Positions 33,773 to 45,195 are shown, numbered from the stretch's first letter. The stretch: 64,000 nucleotides of DNA from Odobenus rosmarus divergens (GCF_000321225.1 NW_004450942.1:188223-252222), one strand, 5' to 3'. Notes: generated by a model from the letters alone, not told the origin. Numbers and translations are program-made.

Positions 33773-36708
33773 TTTTTTTTTTGTTATGTTATGTTATGTT
33801 AGTCACCATACAATACATCATTAATTTTTGATGTAGTGTTCCATGATTCATTGTTTTCATATAACACCCAGTGCTCCATGCAGTACGTCCCCTCCTTAAT
33901 ACCCATCACCGGGCTAACTCATCCCCCCACTCCCCTCCCCTCCAACACCCTCAGTTTCTTTCTTGAAGGCCATAGTTTCTCATGGTTCAACTCCCCCTCT
34001 GATTTACCTCCCTTAACTTTTCCCTTCCTTCTCCTAATGTCCTCCATGCTATTCCTTATATTCCACAAATAAGTGAAACCATATGATAAATGAGTTTATC
34101 TGGTTGATTTATTTCACTTAGCACAATCTCCTCCAGTCCCATCCATGTTGATGTAAAAGCTGGGTATTCATCCTTTCTGTTGCCTGAATAATATTCCATT
34201 GTATATATGGACCACATCTTCTTTATCCATTCGTCTGTTGAAGAGCATCTCAGCTCTTTCCACAGTTTGGCTATTGTGGACATTGCTGCTATGAACATTG
34301 GGGTGCATATAGCCCTTCTTTTCACTACATCTGTGTCTTTGGGGTAAATACCCAGTAGTGCAATTGCTGGGTCATACAGTAGCTATATTTTTAATTTTTT
34401 GAGGCACCCCCACATTGTTTTACAAAGTGGCTGTACCAACTTGCATTCCCACCAACAGTGTAAGAGAGTTCCCCTTTCTCCACAACCTCTCCAGCATTTG
34501 TTGTTTCTTGCCTTGTCCATTTTTGCCATTCTAACTGGTGTAAGGTGGTATCTCAATGTGGTTTTGATTTGAATTTCCCTGATGGCTAATGATGATGAAC
34601 AGTTTTTCATGTGTCTGTTAGCCATTTGTATGTCTTCTTTGGAGAAGTGTCTGTTCATGTCTTCTGCCCATTTTTTGACTGGATTATTTATTTTGGGGGT
34701 GTTGAGTTTGAGAAGTTCTTATAGATCTTGGATATCAGTGCTTTGTCTGTAGTGTCATTTGCAAATAGCTTCTCCCATTTTGTGGGTTGCCTCTTTGTTT
34801 TGTTCACTGTTTCCTTTGTTGTGCAGAAGCTTTTTATCTTGATGAAGTCCCAAAAGTTCATTTTTGCTTTTGTTTCACTTGCCTTTAGAGATGTATCTTG
34901 AAAGAAGTTGCTGTGGTCAATGTTGAAGAAGTTACTGCCTATGTTCTCCTCTAGGATTTTGATGGATTCCTGTCTCACATTGAGGTCTTTCATCCATTTT
35001 GAGTTTATCTTTATGTATGGTGTTAGAGAATGGTCGAATTTCATTCTTCTGTATATAATTGTCCAATTTTCCCGGCACCATTTATTGAAGAGACTTTTTT
35101 CCATTGCAAATTTTTTCCTGCTTTGTCAAAGATTATTTGACCAAAGAGTTGAGGGCCCATATCTGGGCTCTCTATTCTGTTCCAAAGGTCTATATGTCTG
35201 TTTTTGTGCCGATACCATGCTGTCTTGGTGATCACTGCTTTGTAATATAGCTTGAAATTGGGCAACATGATGCCCCCAGCTTTGTTTTTCTTTTTCAGCA
35301 TTTCCTTGACGATACAGGGTCTTTTCTGATTCCATACAAATTTTAGGGTTGTTTGTTCCAGCACTTTGAAAAATGCCATTGGAAATTTGATTGGGATGGC
35401 GTTGAAGGTATAGATTGCTCTGAGCAGCATAGACACTTTAACAATATTTATTCCTCTGATCCATGAGCATGGAATGTTTTTCCATCTTTTTTTTGTCTTC
35501 TTCAATTTCTTTCATGAGTGTTCTGTAGTTCCTAGAGTAAATATCCTCTACCTCTTTGGTTAGGTTTATTCTGAGGTATCTTATGGTTTTTGGTGCTATT
35601 GTAAATGGAATCATTTCTCTAATTTCTCTTTCTACAGTTGCATTGTTAGTGTATAAGAAAGCAACTGATTTCCAATCATTGATTTTGTATCCTGCCACAT
35701 TACTGAATTGCTGTATGAGTTCTACTAATTTTGGGGTGGAGTCTTTTGGATTTTCCACATAAAGTATCATGTCATCTGCGAAGAGAGGGTTTGACTTCTT
35801 CTTTGCCAATTTGAATACTTTTTATTTCTTTTTGTTGTCTGATTGCTGTTGCTAAGACTTCTAGTACTATGTTGAACAATAGTGGCAAGAGTGGACATCG
35901 TTGATGTGTTCCTGATCTTAAAGGAAAGGTTCTCATCTTTTCCCCATTGAGGATGATATTCGCTGTGGGTTTTTCATAGATGGATTTTATGAACTTGAGG
36001 AATGTTACCTCTATCCGTATACTCTGAAGAGTTTTAATCAGGAAAGGATACTGTATTTTGCCAAATGCTTTTTCTGCATCTATTGAGAGGACCTTATGGT
36101 TCTTCTCTCTCCTCTTATTAATGTGTTCTATCACATTGATTGATTTGTGAATGTTGAACCACCCTTGCATCCCGGGGATAAATCCCACTTGGTCATGATG
36201 GATGATCCTTTTAAGGTATTGTTGGATCCTATTAGCTAGGATTTTGCTGAGAATTTGGGGATCCATATTCATCAGGGATATCGGTCTGAAATTCTCCTTT
36301 GTGATGGGGTCTTTGCTTGGTTTGGGGATTAAGGTAATTCTGGTCTCATAGAATGAGTCTGGAAGCTTTCCTTCTGTTTCTATTTTTTGAAACAGCTTCA
36401 GGAGAACAGGTATTATTTCTTCTTTGAATGTTTGGTAGAATTCCTCAGGGAATCCATCAGGCCCTGGACTCTGGTTTTTTTGGGAGGTTTTTGATCACTG
36501 CTTCAATCTCCTTACTGGTTACTGGCCTATTCAAGTTGTCAATTTCTTCCTGTTTCAGTCTTGGCAGTTTATAGGTTTCCAGGAAGGCATCCATTTCTTC
36601 CTTAATTTATTGGCATATAGTTGTTGATAATAATTTCTAATAATTGTTTTTATTTCCTTGGTGTTAGTCATGATCTCTCCCCTTTCATTCATAATTTTAT
36701 TAATTTGT
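33773..36708 (-). mobile_element. Carnivore L1, 3' segment of a twin-primed insertion
   Basis: Begins with poly-T and 'gttatgttatgttatgttag', the reverse 3'UTR, then ORF2 back to the start of the reverse transcriptase domain. At 36708 it abuts sequence of the same L1 in the opposite orientation. The L1 position here ('caaattaat') is also where the inverted segment stops at its far end, so the two halves are complementary parts of one element. Confidence 0.92.
34056..36708 (-). pseudogene. L1 ORF2 reverse transcriptase and C-terminal part, broken
   Basis: Codes for the reverse transcriptase that copies L1 RNA at the target site; here it is dead. Open blocks in order on the minus strand: 36272-35772 (fingers/palm, '[20 protein letters not shown]'), 35809-35438 (catalytic 'FADD' motif in '[13 protein letters not shown]'), 35505-35041, 35104-34688, 34658-34383 (cysteine-rich, '[13 protein letters not shown]') and 34325-34056 (tail, 'WSIYTMEYYSG'). 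Frame changes between blocks and stops upstream of 36272 show at least five disabling lesions. The endonuclease half lies inverted at 37625-38822. Parent family: carnivore L1. Confidence 0.92.
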
Positions 36709-37546
36709 GACTTCTGCCACACATTTACAAACAGATATAGATATAACCAAGATGTTGGAGATGGAATTCAGGGTAGCAGTTATGAAGACAATAGCTAAAA
36801 TGGAGAAATTGATTAATGGCAACATAGAGTCTCTAAGGGCAGAAATGAAAGCTGAACTGGCAGAACTTAAAAACGCTATCAATGAGATCCAATCTAATCT
36901 AGATAATCTAACAGCTAGGGTAAGTGAGGCAGAAGAATGAATTAGTTATCTAGAAGACCAAATGATAGAAAAGAAGGAAAAAGAGGAGGCCAGGGAGAAG
37001 AAACTCAAAATCCATGAAAATAGAACCAGAGAAATAAGTGACACCATGAAACGGTCCAATGTCAGAATTATTGGGATCCCTGAGGGGTTGGAGAGAGAGG
37101 ACTAGAAGATATATTTGAGCAAATCATAGCTGAGAACTTCCCTAAGCTGGCGAAATGACAAACATTCGTGTCCTAGAGGCAGAGAGGACTCCTCCCAAGA
37201 TCAAGGAGAACAGGCCAACACTCCGGCATGTAATAGTAAACACGCAAATCTTAGAACCAAGGAAACCATCTTAAGGGCAGTTAGGGGGAAGAGATTCCTT
37301 ATGTACAGAGGGAGGAACAACAGAATAACATCAGACTTATCCACAGAGACCTGGCAAGCCAGAAAGTGCTGGTAAGACATAGTTAGTGTACTAAATGAGA
37401 AGAACATGCAGCCAAGATAACTTTATCCAGCAAGGCTATCATTTAGAATGGATGGAGAGATGCAGAGCTTTCAAGACTGGCACAAACTGAAAGAATATGT
37501 GACCACTAAGCCGGCCTTGCAAGAAATATTAAGGGGGATTCTATAA
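36709..37546 (+). pseudogene. L1 ORF1, 5'-truncated and broken
   Basis: ORF1p is the trimeric RNA-binding chaperone of L1. The open block 36707-36940 is the coiled coil ('IAKMEKLINGNIESLRAEM' heptads). Stops follow. The RNA-recognition and C-terminal parts are present as disrupted sequence, ending 'ALQEILRGIL' with its stop at 37544-37546. The N-terminus is missing because the cDNA ended there at the inversion joint. Confidence 0.85.
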
Positions 37547-37624
37547 AAGGAGAAAGACCCCAAGAGTGATAGAGAACAGAAATTTATGGAGACAATCTAT
37601 AGAAACAAGGACTTCACAGGCAAC

Positions 37625-38822
37625 ATGATGACAATAAATTTATATCTTTCAATAATCACTCTCAATGTGAATGGCCTAAATGTTCCCATAAAACAGCACA
37701 GGGTTGCAGATTGGATTAAAAGACAGGACCCATCCATATGCTATCTACAAGAGACTCATTTTGAACCTAAAGATACACCCAGACTGAAAGTGAAGGGATG
37801 GAGATCCATCTTCCATGCCAAAAGACCTCAAAAGAAAGATGGGGTAGCAATTCTTATATCAGATCTTATATCACAAATTAGATTTTAAGCTAAAGTCTGT
37901 AGTTAGAGACACAGAAGGATACTATATCATTCTTAAAGGGTCTATCCAACAAGATCTAACAATTGTAAATATCTATGCCCCCAACATGGGAGCAGCCATC
38001 TACATAAGCCAACTGTTAACCAAAATAAAGAGTCATATTGATAACAATATGTTAATTGCAGGAGACCTCAATAATCCACTCTCAGCAATGTACAAATCAT
38101 CTAAGCAGAAAATCAACAAAGAAACAAGAGCTTTGAATGACACACTGAACCAGATGGACCTCATAGATATATACAGAACATTCCACCCTAAGACACCAGA
38201 ATATTCATTCTTCCCGAGCGCACATGGAACTTTCTCCAGAATAGACCACATACTAGGTCACAAATCAGGTCTCAACCGATGCCAAAAGACTGAGATTATT
38301 CCCTGCATATTCTCAGACCATAATGCTTTAAAACTGGAACTCAATCACAAGAAAAAATTTGGAAGAAATTCAAACACCTGGAAGCTAAAGACCACTCTGC
38401 TCAAGAATGTTTGGGTCAACCAGGAAATCAAAGAAGAACTTAAACAATTCATGAAACCAAAAAGAATGAAAGCCCCACATCGGTCCAAACCCTATGGGAT
38501 ACTGCAAAGGTGGTCCTAAGGGGGAAATACATAGCCATCTATGCCTTACTCAAAAAAAATAGAAAAATCCCGAATTCACCAACTAACTTTATTCCTTAAA
38601 GAACTAGAGAAAAAACAACAAATGATGCCTAGGCCATGCATTAGGAGAGAAATAATTAAGGTTAGAGCAGAGATCAATGAATTAGAAACCAGAAACACAG
38701 TAGATCAGATCAAAGAAACTAGAAGCTGGTTTTTGAAAGAATTAATAAGATCAATAAACCACTGGCCAGACTTAGCCAAAAGAAAAGAGAAAGAACCCAA
38801 ATTAATGTTAATCATATTTTAA
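37625..38822 (+). pseudogene. L1 ORF2 endonuclease domain and linker, broken
   Basis: The start is the ATG-ATG at 37625 ('MMTINLYLSIITLNVNGLN'). Endonuclease motifs are visible: the catalytic 'NVNGLN' near residue 14, 'QETHF' carrying the catalytic glutamate, 'AGDLN' (Asp and Asn), 'IDHILG' (Asp) and 'SDHNAL' (His). The frame breaks at 37886 and is regained at 37986-38519, then shifts again into 38541-38822. ORF1 ends at 37546, leaving a 78-base spacer as in other L1s. The reverse transcriptase half is in the inverted partner on the minus strand. Confidence 0.92.
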
Positions 38823-39090
38823 AGAAAAAAGGAGAAAAGAGGAAAGAGGAGAAAGAAGAACATCTGGAACTTGAGTTGATGAAATGGTCCATGGACTATT
38901 TGAAGAAGAGTTAAGTCTAACATTCAGTCTTAATTTGTTAGTAGAGCAGATTTCAGAAAACATTCTGTGTGTGTACACATGCACATACAATTGCTTATGT
39001 ATGTATTTGTGTGTGAATGTCTGTTTAAATTAGGAAACAAGACTAAGACCCTTATTTCTATTGATGTGGAAAAACATGAACAACAAAGTT
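38823..39090. other. Unassigned flank, purine-rich at the left
   Basis: 38823-38862 is nearly all purine ('gaaaagaggaaagaggagaa'). The rest is unremarkable. Confidence 0.5.
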
Positions 39091-39094
39091 TTGT

Positions 39095-39175
39095 TCATTC
39101 ATCTATTCATTTCATTTATTCATTCATTTAACAAATACAAATGAGGCACCTATAATGTTTCATGAAACTCAGGTC
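39095..39175 (-). mobile_element. L2 3' end fragment
   Basis: Repeated 'attcatt' units, then 'aacaaatacaaatgaggcac', the reverse L2 terminus. Confidence 0.5.
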
Positions 39176-39218
39176 TTCAGGTTTTTAGAGCTCATATGTA
39201 TTGATCTAAGATGATATT

Positions 39219-39361
39219 GATTCTAAGATGCACCATTATTTTATGTAACACTAAAAGAAAAAAAATGCTTCCAATTAAACTACAACTTTAACTGTAAGTT
39301 TGATCTTACTTTCAGACAGGTTAAAATGTAAAAAAAAAAAAAAAATGTGCATCTTAGAATC
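39219..39361. mobile_element. Short inverted-repeat DNA transposon relic
   Basis: 'gattctaagatgcac' (39219-39233) and its exact reverse complement 'gtgcatcttagaatc' (39347-39361) bound a 143-bp AT-rich unit with a central A-run. The layout is that of a non-autonomous DNA transposon; family not named. Confidence 0.65.
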
Positions 39362-40189
39362 CATGAAATACACTAGTCCTATTTCTTCCAGGCTCTGCTT
39401 GGAATAATGCATGTTAGGTATAGTTGTTACATATAAAACAGAGCTGATGAAAAGGAAGTTTTCCAGAGAACACTGATATTTGGATAGAATCAAAAACAGA
39501 AAAGTAGAAGAAAAACATACATACACACATGAATACAACCAAAGCAAGATTGTAGAGCTGGAGATGACCCTAAGTATTCTCAGAAATCTTCCCAAGGGCC
39601 TGGTCCTTTCTTTAACCGATAGAGTAGAGGTTTCAACCAAGAGCCAAGATAACTTTAGGAAATATAGGGAAAAGATATCCCAAAAGAGTATCACGTAGAA
39701 TTGTGCTCTGCAGAATGTTTAAAAAGATAATATTTGTCTATCAAAGAAGTTTGGAAAAGACTGAATTACAACAAAACTGAGATAGGATATTTATTGCAGG
39801 AGTTTTCAGAACACTATATGCAAATGTATATTGTAACCAATATACAAAGGAATAGTTTTCCCAGTTTTAAAAAAACTTTTCATGATCATACACTAAATAT
39901 TAACATATTTGGTATCTTTATTGTGGAAAACACTGAATTGTTACCCATTGACATAAAGTATAACTAGCTTTGTTCAAGTGGTGTATTACCCAGACACCCA
40001 ATGTGTACAGTAAAGTGGAGCTGCTCTGACTTACAGCAAATAGAAGGGCTATAGGGAGAGAGAGGCAGTGGCTTGGAGGTTTAGGCCATCTCACTGGCTG
40101 TAGGGGAGTCCTTGAGTCCTCCCCAGGGATGGTTAAATTCTACAAATCAAAGTTTGGAATAATGCAACTTCTAAGGTTCCTTACAATAA
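39362..40189. other. Unassigned sequence
   Basis: No repeats or genes recognised. Frames at 39275-39694 (minus) and 39480-39698 (plus) overlap and have no domain. Confidence 0.45.
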
Positions 40190-40385
40190 TGTGCTGGAGT
40201 TGCCTCTGATTGATTCTTGAGAGCCAGTTCTGCTCCTATCTTCCCAACTCCATGGTCAATGATATCAAGCGTAGCATGAAATCAGCCATCATGGGAGTAT
40301 TTATACCACAGAAATGGGCAAACACCACAAATCAGGGTTTGTTTCTCCAGAGAGTCAGTTTTCCAGTATACCACTGCTTGAGATT
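40190..40385 (+). repeat. Unnamed old interspersed repeat, copy B
   Basis: Shares ordered blocks with 22755-22925, best over 'acaccacaaatcagggtttg' to 'cagtataccactgc'. Confidence 0.5.
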
Positions 40386-40696
40386 ATGAGTCCGACCTAC
40401 CATAAATTTTGAGGTGAGAGAAAGGGCAGAGGTTATGGACATGGCCATGGCTGGAACTATTTTTATAGAGAGATTCTTTCCCATTCTTTGTCCAGAATGT
40501 CTTCCTTGTTCTGATTTCAGACTATTTAAACATAAAGAGCTTTCCTTACATGTTTTTGCTGCCAAGTTTTCTTCTTGCTTTCAACTTATATTTCATCTGT
40601 TCCAAGACATGAGGCTGAGAACTCATCAGGGGTTTTAGAGTTACAGAAAAAAATTACCAAATTCACACACACACACACATAAATATTTCCTTAATC
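40386..40696. other. Unassigned sequence
   Basis: Contains a short (CA)n run at about 40663-40679; otherwise nothing recognised. Confidence 0.5.
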
Positions 40697-40708
40697 AAAA
40701 ATGTGTTA

Positions 40709-40895
40709 GGGGTGCCTGGGTGGCTCAGTCGTTAAGCATCTGTCTTTGGCTCAGGTCATGGTCCCAGGATCCTGGGATCAAGCCCCGCATTGGGCTCCCT
40801 GCTCCGCAGGAAGTCTGCTTCTCCCTCTCCCACTCCCCCTGCTTGTGTTCCCTCTCTTGCTATGTCTCTCTCTGTCAAATAAGTAAAATCTTTAA
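40709..40895 (+). mobile_element. CAN SINE, long-tail subfamily
   Basis: 'ggtgcctgggtggctcagtc', B-box region 'gggatcaagccccgcatt', 'ccctgcttgtgttccctctc'. The target duplication 'aaaaatgtgtta' (40697-40708) is matched at 11 of 12 by 40896-40907. Confidence 0.93.
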
Positions 40896-41039
40896 AAAAA
40901 TGTTTTAAAGTATAAATCAGATTATGTATGAAGGAATTATATGAGATAAAAATTATCATATTCAAAACAGCTAGGAACCATGATTAGGGCTTTACCACAT
41001 ATTCTATCTTGAATGGTTTGGTGTGCCATTTTGATTGTC
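40896..41039. other. Unassigned sequence
   Basis: Short gap; nothing recognised. Confidence 0.5.
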
Positions 41040-41425
41040 TTCTTAGACTCGGCCTACTTAGGCTGTTACAAAAAATACCACGGACTGGGTGGCTTAAACA
41101 ATAGAAATTTGTTTCTCTTGGTGCTAGAGGTTGGAAGTCCAAGATCAAGTTTCCAGCAAAGTTTGGTTTTGATGAGGGCTTGCTTCCTGGCTTGTAGGTT
41201 GCTACCCCTCACACACAGAGAGGGGGAAGTCTCTTTCTTCCTCTTCTTATAAAGCCACAGGTCCTTTTGGATTAGGGCCCCACCCTGAAGACCGCATTGA
41301 ACCTTAATTACCTCTTAAAGATTCGATCTCCAAAATCAGTCCCACTGAAAGTTAGGACTTCAACATATGAATTTGGGGGCAGGGAGAAGGGGAACACAAC
41401 TCAGTCCATAGCAAACTGCAAGGTC
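41040..41425 (-). mobile_element. MLT1-type MaLR LTR
   Basis: Reverse-strand LTR: 'gactgggtggcttaaacaat', 'ggttggaagtccaagatcaa', 'gggccccaccctgaagacc', 'ggacttcaacatatgaattt', and 'actcagtccatagca'. It is a solitary old LTR with no internal region. Confidence 0.85.
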
Positions 41426-41549
41426 CTTGAGGATATGCTACAGGTGGCTAAATACACAGTGGTTGAGAAAGGACTTTCTTCCCCCCAGTTTCTTCTCTCC
41501 ATACCCACTGCTCTTTTCTAGGATTAGATAGACTTTGAAGGTAAAAGGA

Positions 41550-41860
41550 ATGAAGACACAGAGTCCTAAAGAAGGGAAGTGATTTGATCAAGCAATCTAC
41601 TTCCTGGCCCAGAGTAGAAACTGAATAGTATCATTAACTGGTAGACTGAATGTCCCAGGTCATCCAGTGAGTAGGGATAGTAGTTCTTAGGGATAATAGT
41701 AATGTCTTACTTATTTCTGTTTCCACAGTGTTTAACACAGTACCAGGTCCAGAGGCTCAATATAGTCTAATCCATTAATTGTTTGTGACAATAGGGAAGT
41801 CCCTTTTACCTTCTTTGGTATAGTTAAGTCATCTTAAAATGGGAATAATAACGGCTTAAG
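41550..41860. mobile_element. MIR and L2 tail fragments
   Basis: 41550-41630 is a reverse MIR piece ('gaagggaagtgatttgatca'). 41695-41765 is an L2/MIR tail ('gtttaacacagtaccaggtc'). 41780-41860 is a forward MIR piece ('cttaaaatgggaataataac'). Confidence 0.4.
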
Positions 41861-42984
41861 GGCAGGACACTGTATTAACTGATCTTTTGGTCCAATTGAG
41901 CACAGAGCTCTCTGCCTCTCATCATTAACAAAAGAGAAGATGATGCAGTGTAGGGAGGAAGTTAAAGGGAAAGGCAAGTTCCTTTCCTTTTCCTGCATAT
42001 CACAAAACTGTCCTGTTCCATGTCTTTATTCCCTGCCCCTGTTCACTGCACTCTCAGAAGGTATTTATATGGTTATAAACTGACCAAAGAATGGTACAAC
42101 TTAAGGTTAAGATGCTTTTATGTGACACAAGAAATAAAAGACAGAAATCAAAGTATACATCTTCTTTGGATGATAAGGTTCTCGGCTATGATCTTGCCCA
42201 GCATCTCTGTGGCTGTGCATCAACCCATCGAGATGAAAAAATTAAGTGCCCTTGAATCACTGCAGTCTTTTGTTATGGCTCAGCTGGATGGTGGAGAACT
42301 ACAATTGTGCTTACTGCTTACACAGTATTGTGACACTCAGCAGACCAGCCTGACCTAATTTGTAATCTCCATAACCACTCACTTGCAATTATATTAGAAA
42401 TATCTTTTTTCTATCTTTTCTCCCAAGAGCAAAACCTTTGGATCTCATTTGTCTTAAAGTGTACTGATTGCTTCCTGGGGTCCTTCAAGAAAGAATAAAA
42501 CCCAACACAGCCCAGCAAGGGTTGTTTAGAAGAGGGTGTCATTTCCTCTCACTCCAGGTTGGGAGTCCTAGACAACTGGGAATCAAGAAAGCCTGTCAAC
42601 TTTATTTAATTAAAATGAAAAGAAAGAAAACCCACTTTAACATTTCTAATCAACAGGAGTCTAATGAGTCATGTTGGTTCCTGGAGTTGAGACACAGTAG
42701 GGCATTTTTGGAGCTAATTTGCTTCATTAATATTCAAAGGATGTAGATCACCCAGCATTTTCCAGGCGGCATGAGCCAAAACATCAGAGGTAAAGTTTTA
42801 TTTTGGATGTGATATTGAACAAATGTTCCACAATGAACCAACTATAGCATCTAATATAAAATGTCCATTAGAATAATTATCTTATTTCCTGTCTCAACCC
42901 CACTTTCAAAATGGATCTGTAACTCTTACATCTAAGATTTCTCTTCTTCTCAAATTCTTACTTGGCACTGATGCTACTAAGACA
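41861..42984. other. Unassigned sequence
   Basis: No repeats named. The plus frame at 42020-42358 (112 codons) has no recognisable domain or signal. I see no splice or promoter context and do not call it a gene. Confidence 0.4.
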
Positions 42985-43075
42985 ATGGTGTCTGGCCTTG
43001 GCATACTGGAAATCATTTGGTCTTTGGAGCCCATCAGCCTGGGTTCAAATTCAGATGTATTCAACTTCCAGGTGA
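42985..43075 (+). mobile_element. MIR 5' part, interrupted by a SINE
   Basis: 'tttggagcccatcagcctgg' and 'gttcaaattcagatg' are MIR; 'cttggtttcctcatctgaaa' at about 43400 may be its continuation, beyond the SINE. Confidence 0.5.
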
Positions 43076-43277
43076 TTTTTTTTTTTTTAAGATTCATTTA
43101 TTTGAGAAAGAGAGAGTATGTGAGTGGGGGAAGGGGCAGAGGGAGAGAGAATTTCCAGCACAATGCCTGCTGAGCATGGAGCCCAGTGGTGGGGGCTAAA
43201 TCCCAGGACCCTGAGATCATGACCTCAGCCAAAATCAAGAATGGGACGTTCAACCAACTCAGCCACCTAGGCACCCC
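43076..43277 (-). mobile_element. CAN SINE, older subfamily, reverse orientation
   Basis: From poly-T and 'aagattcatttatttgagaa' to 'actcagccacctaggcaccc', the reverse of the SINE start. Head and tail have diverged. The target duplication is degraded ('ccaggtgatttt' against 'ccgggggatattttt'). Confidence 0.9.
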
Positions 43278-43625
43278 ATTCCGGGGGATATTTTTAAAAA
43301 CAATTTAGTTAACTTGTCTTTTGTTCAGTATTTTACAAATATTTGTTGAACACCTTTGTGCTAGGCCCTAGAGCATGGGAGAAATGAAGCCTTATGAATC
43401 TTGGTTTCCTCATCTGAAAACTGGAGGCCATATATTCTGATTCACGGGATGGTGGTGCTAATGAAGTGAGACAGGTTATAGAAGACACAGGGAGAAGCGT
43501 GGACATCCAATATATGGTAGTTTTATCTCCCCCAGGCCAGGGTCGTCCGTACAGCTAACTACATTCAGGCATTTAATTGCAAAGTTGTGATTTTTGGTAT
43601 GGAATTACAAGGTTGACAGGTATGG
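43278..43625. other. Decayed L2/MIR fragments
   Basis: 'aaatatttgttgaacacctt' (about 43337) is an L2 terminus in reverse, and 43395-43500 has MIR character. The remainder is not recognised. Confidence 0.4.
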
Positions 43626-43645
43626 TTTAAAAAGCCAATCTCCAG
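43626..43645. repeat. SINE target-site duplication, left copy
   Basis: 20 bp matching 43850-43869 at 19 positions. Confidence 0.9.
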
Positions 43646-43849
43646 GGCGCCTGGCTGGCTCAGTTGGTTAAGCGACTGCCTTCGGCTCAGGTCATGATCC
43701 TGGAGTCCCGGGATCGAGTCCCGCATCGGGCTCCCTGCTCAGCGGGGAGTCTGCTTCTCCCTCTGACCCTCTTCCCTCTCATGCTCTCTATCTCTCATTC
43801 TCTCTCTCTCAAATAAATAAATAAAATCTTAAAAAAAAAAAAAGAAGTC
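43646..43849 (+). mobile_element. CAN SINE, 'gactgcc/ggagtcc' subfamily
   Basis: 'aagcgactgccttcggctca', 'tcctggagtcccgggatcga', 'tcagcggggagtctgcttct', then 'ctctgaccctcttccctctc'. B-box and CpGs intact, suggesting a recent copy. Same subfamily as 16734-16956. Confidence 0.95.
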
Positions 43850-43869
43850 TTTAAAAAGCCAATCTACAG

Positions 43870-44189
43870 AGTATAGATAAGTAAAACTCTCTGTGAAGGG
43901 GTAACCTAGACCTTGTCATTTGATCTGACCAATAAATTATAAGTCAAGTATGATGAATCCATGTTAATTTTATAAGCAACTAATCCTTAGCACAGGGTCT
44001 TACATATAGCATGCATTCAGTAAATGTTTTCATAAATAAGAATGACCCAACTAGAGAAAGAGAGTGAATTACATCTCTGCCCAATAATAATAATAACACT
44101 CTATACAATTTACAAAGACTTTCATGTTCATTCAGTTCCTGCATGTTTAGGTATATGTATGTCTATACACACTCACACAGATCTACTAT
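43870..44189. other. Unassigned, with an L2/MIR tail
   Basis: 43980-44035 ('cacagggtcttacatatagc') is a short L2/MIR 3' tail. The rest is unremarkable. Confidence 0.45.
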
Positions 44190-44740
44190 GTTTAAACATA
44201 GTTCTAGACACTAGAACTATTTAGCAAATAAGACAATGCCCCTGCCATCACAGAGCCCATTTCTAGTGAGAAAAACAGGCAGTAATCAAAAAGAACTAGA
44301 ATGTCAGGTAGTGAATGATAAGGAAAGAAAGTGAAATACTTCAGGTACCTCATACATTCCTGTCCCAGAGTCTTTTTGATGGAAACTAAAAGAATATGAG
44401 CAAAAATAAAGAAAACTAAAATAATATGACAGGAGAGAGAGGTATGTGTTATTTTTTGACAAGACAGGGAAGAGGGCCTCTGAGAAACTGTTGTTTAAAT
44501 GAAATCCACAGGCTAGGCTAAAAACTAGGGTAAGAACATTCCAGGAAAAAGGAACAGCAGGGCTGGGACCCCAAAATTGGAACAGGATTTGCATATTTGA
44601 AGAAGAGCAAGGTGATCTGTGTGGCAAGAGGGGAGGGAAACTAGAAGAGAGGGCAGAGGTGGTGGGAGATGAGGACCAACCCTAATAAGTCATGGTGAGG
44701 ATTTTAGATTTGATCCTTTATATGATAAGGTGTCATTCTT
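44190..44740 (-). mobile_element. L2 LINE 3' region
   Basis: 'gacaatgcccctgccatcac', 'gaagagggcctctgagaaac', 'aagaacattccaggaaaaag', and 'aataagtcatggtgaggatt' are reverse L2 3' landmarks in order. Confidence 0.75.
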
Positions 44741-44744
44741 TGAG

Positions 44745-45195
44745 AGGTTAAGCTAGTTCCCATGCCCTTGTATCTGGGCTGGCCATGTGAGAGCTCTGAC
44801 CAAGAGAATAGGTAAAACAAAGTTTTGGGACTTCAAGTCCAGTCCTCAGAAGGACTAGCAGCTTTGCTTCCTTCTTCTTTGAGTACTGGGAACATTTTCT
44901 CTCAGAAACCAACTGCCATGTCACATGGAGAAGCCACATCAAGAATTCAGTTGGTATGGTCAACAGCCCAACAGAGCCTCCAGCTGACAGCAACATCAAC
45001 TTCTAGCCGTATGAAGGAGCCATCTTGAATGTTCCACACCAATAGAGCCCCCAGAGGACCCCAGTCAACATAGAAGGGAATAGGGGAACTGCTATACCCA
45101 CAGAATCACGGAAGATACTAACATGGTATTGTGTTAATTTATGAAGTTGTGAGATTAATTTGTTACACAACAATAGATAACCAAAATAGATGAGA
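44745..45195 (+). mobile_element. Old LTR-like repeat (ERVL/MaLR type suspected)
   Basis: 'ccatgtgagagctctgacca', 'atgtcacatggagaagccac', 'acagcaacatcaacttctag', 'cacagaatcacggaagatac', and the terminal 'gttacacaacaatagataac' form a known old mammalian repeat. I am unsure of the family name. Confidence 0.5.

Larger units (their letters stand above)
36709..38822 (+). mobile_element. Carnivore L1, inverted 5' segment of the twin-primed insertion
   Basis: Runs in sense from within ORF1 ('gatattaga'-type coiled-coil region) to the ORF2 linker before the reverse transcriptase domain, ending near 'acccaaattaat'. It is antiparallel to 33773-36708. I could not find a clear target duplication around the whole 33773-38822 element. 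Confidence 0.9.

Noticed and set aside
42020..42358. 112-codon plus frame as a possible exon
   Set aside because: No domain recognised and no conservation evidence available; AT-rich flanks without clear splice sites.
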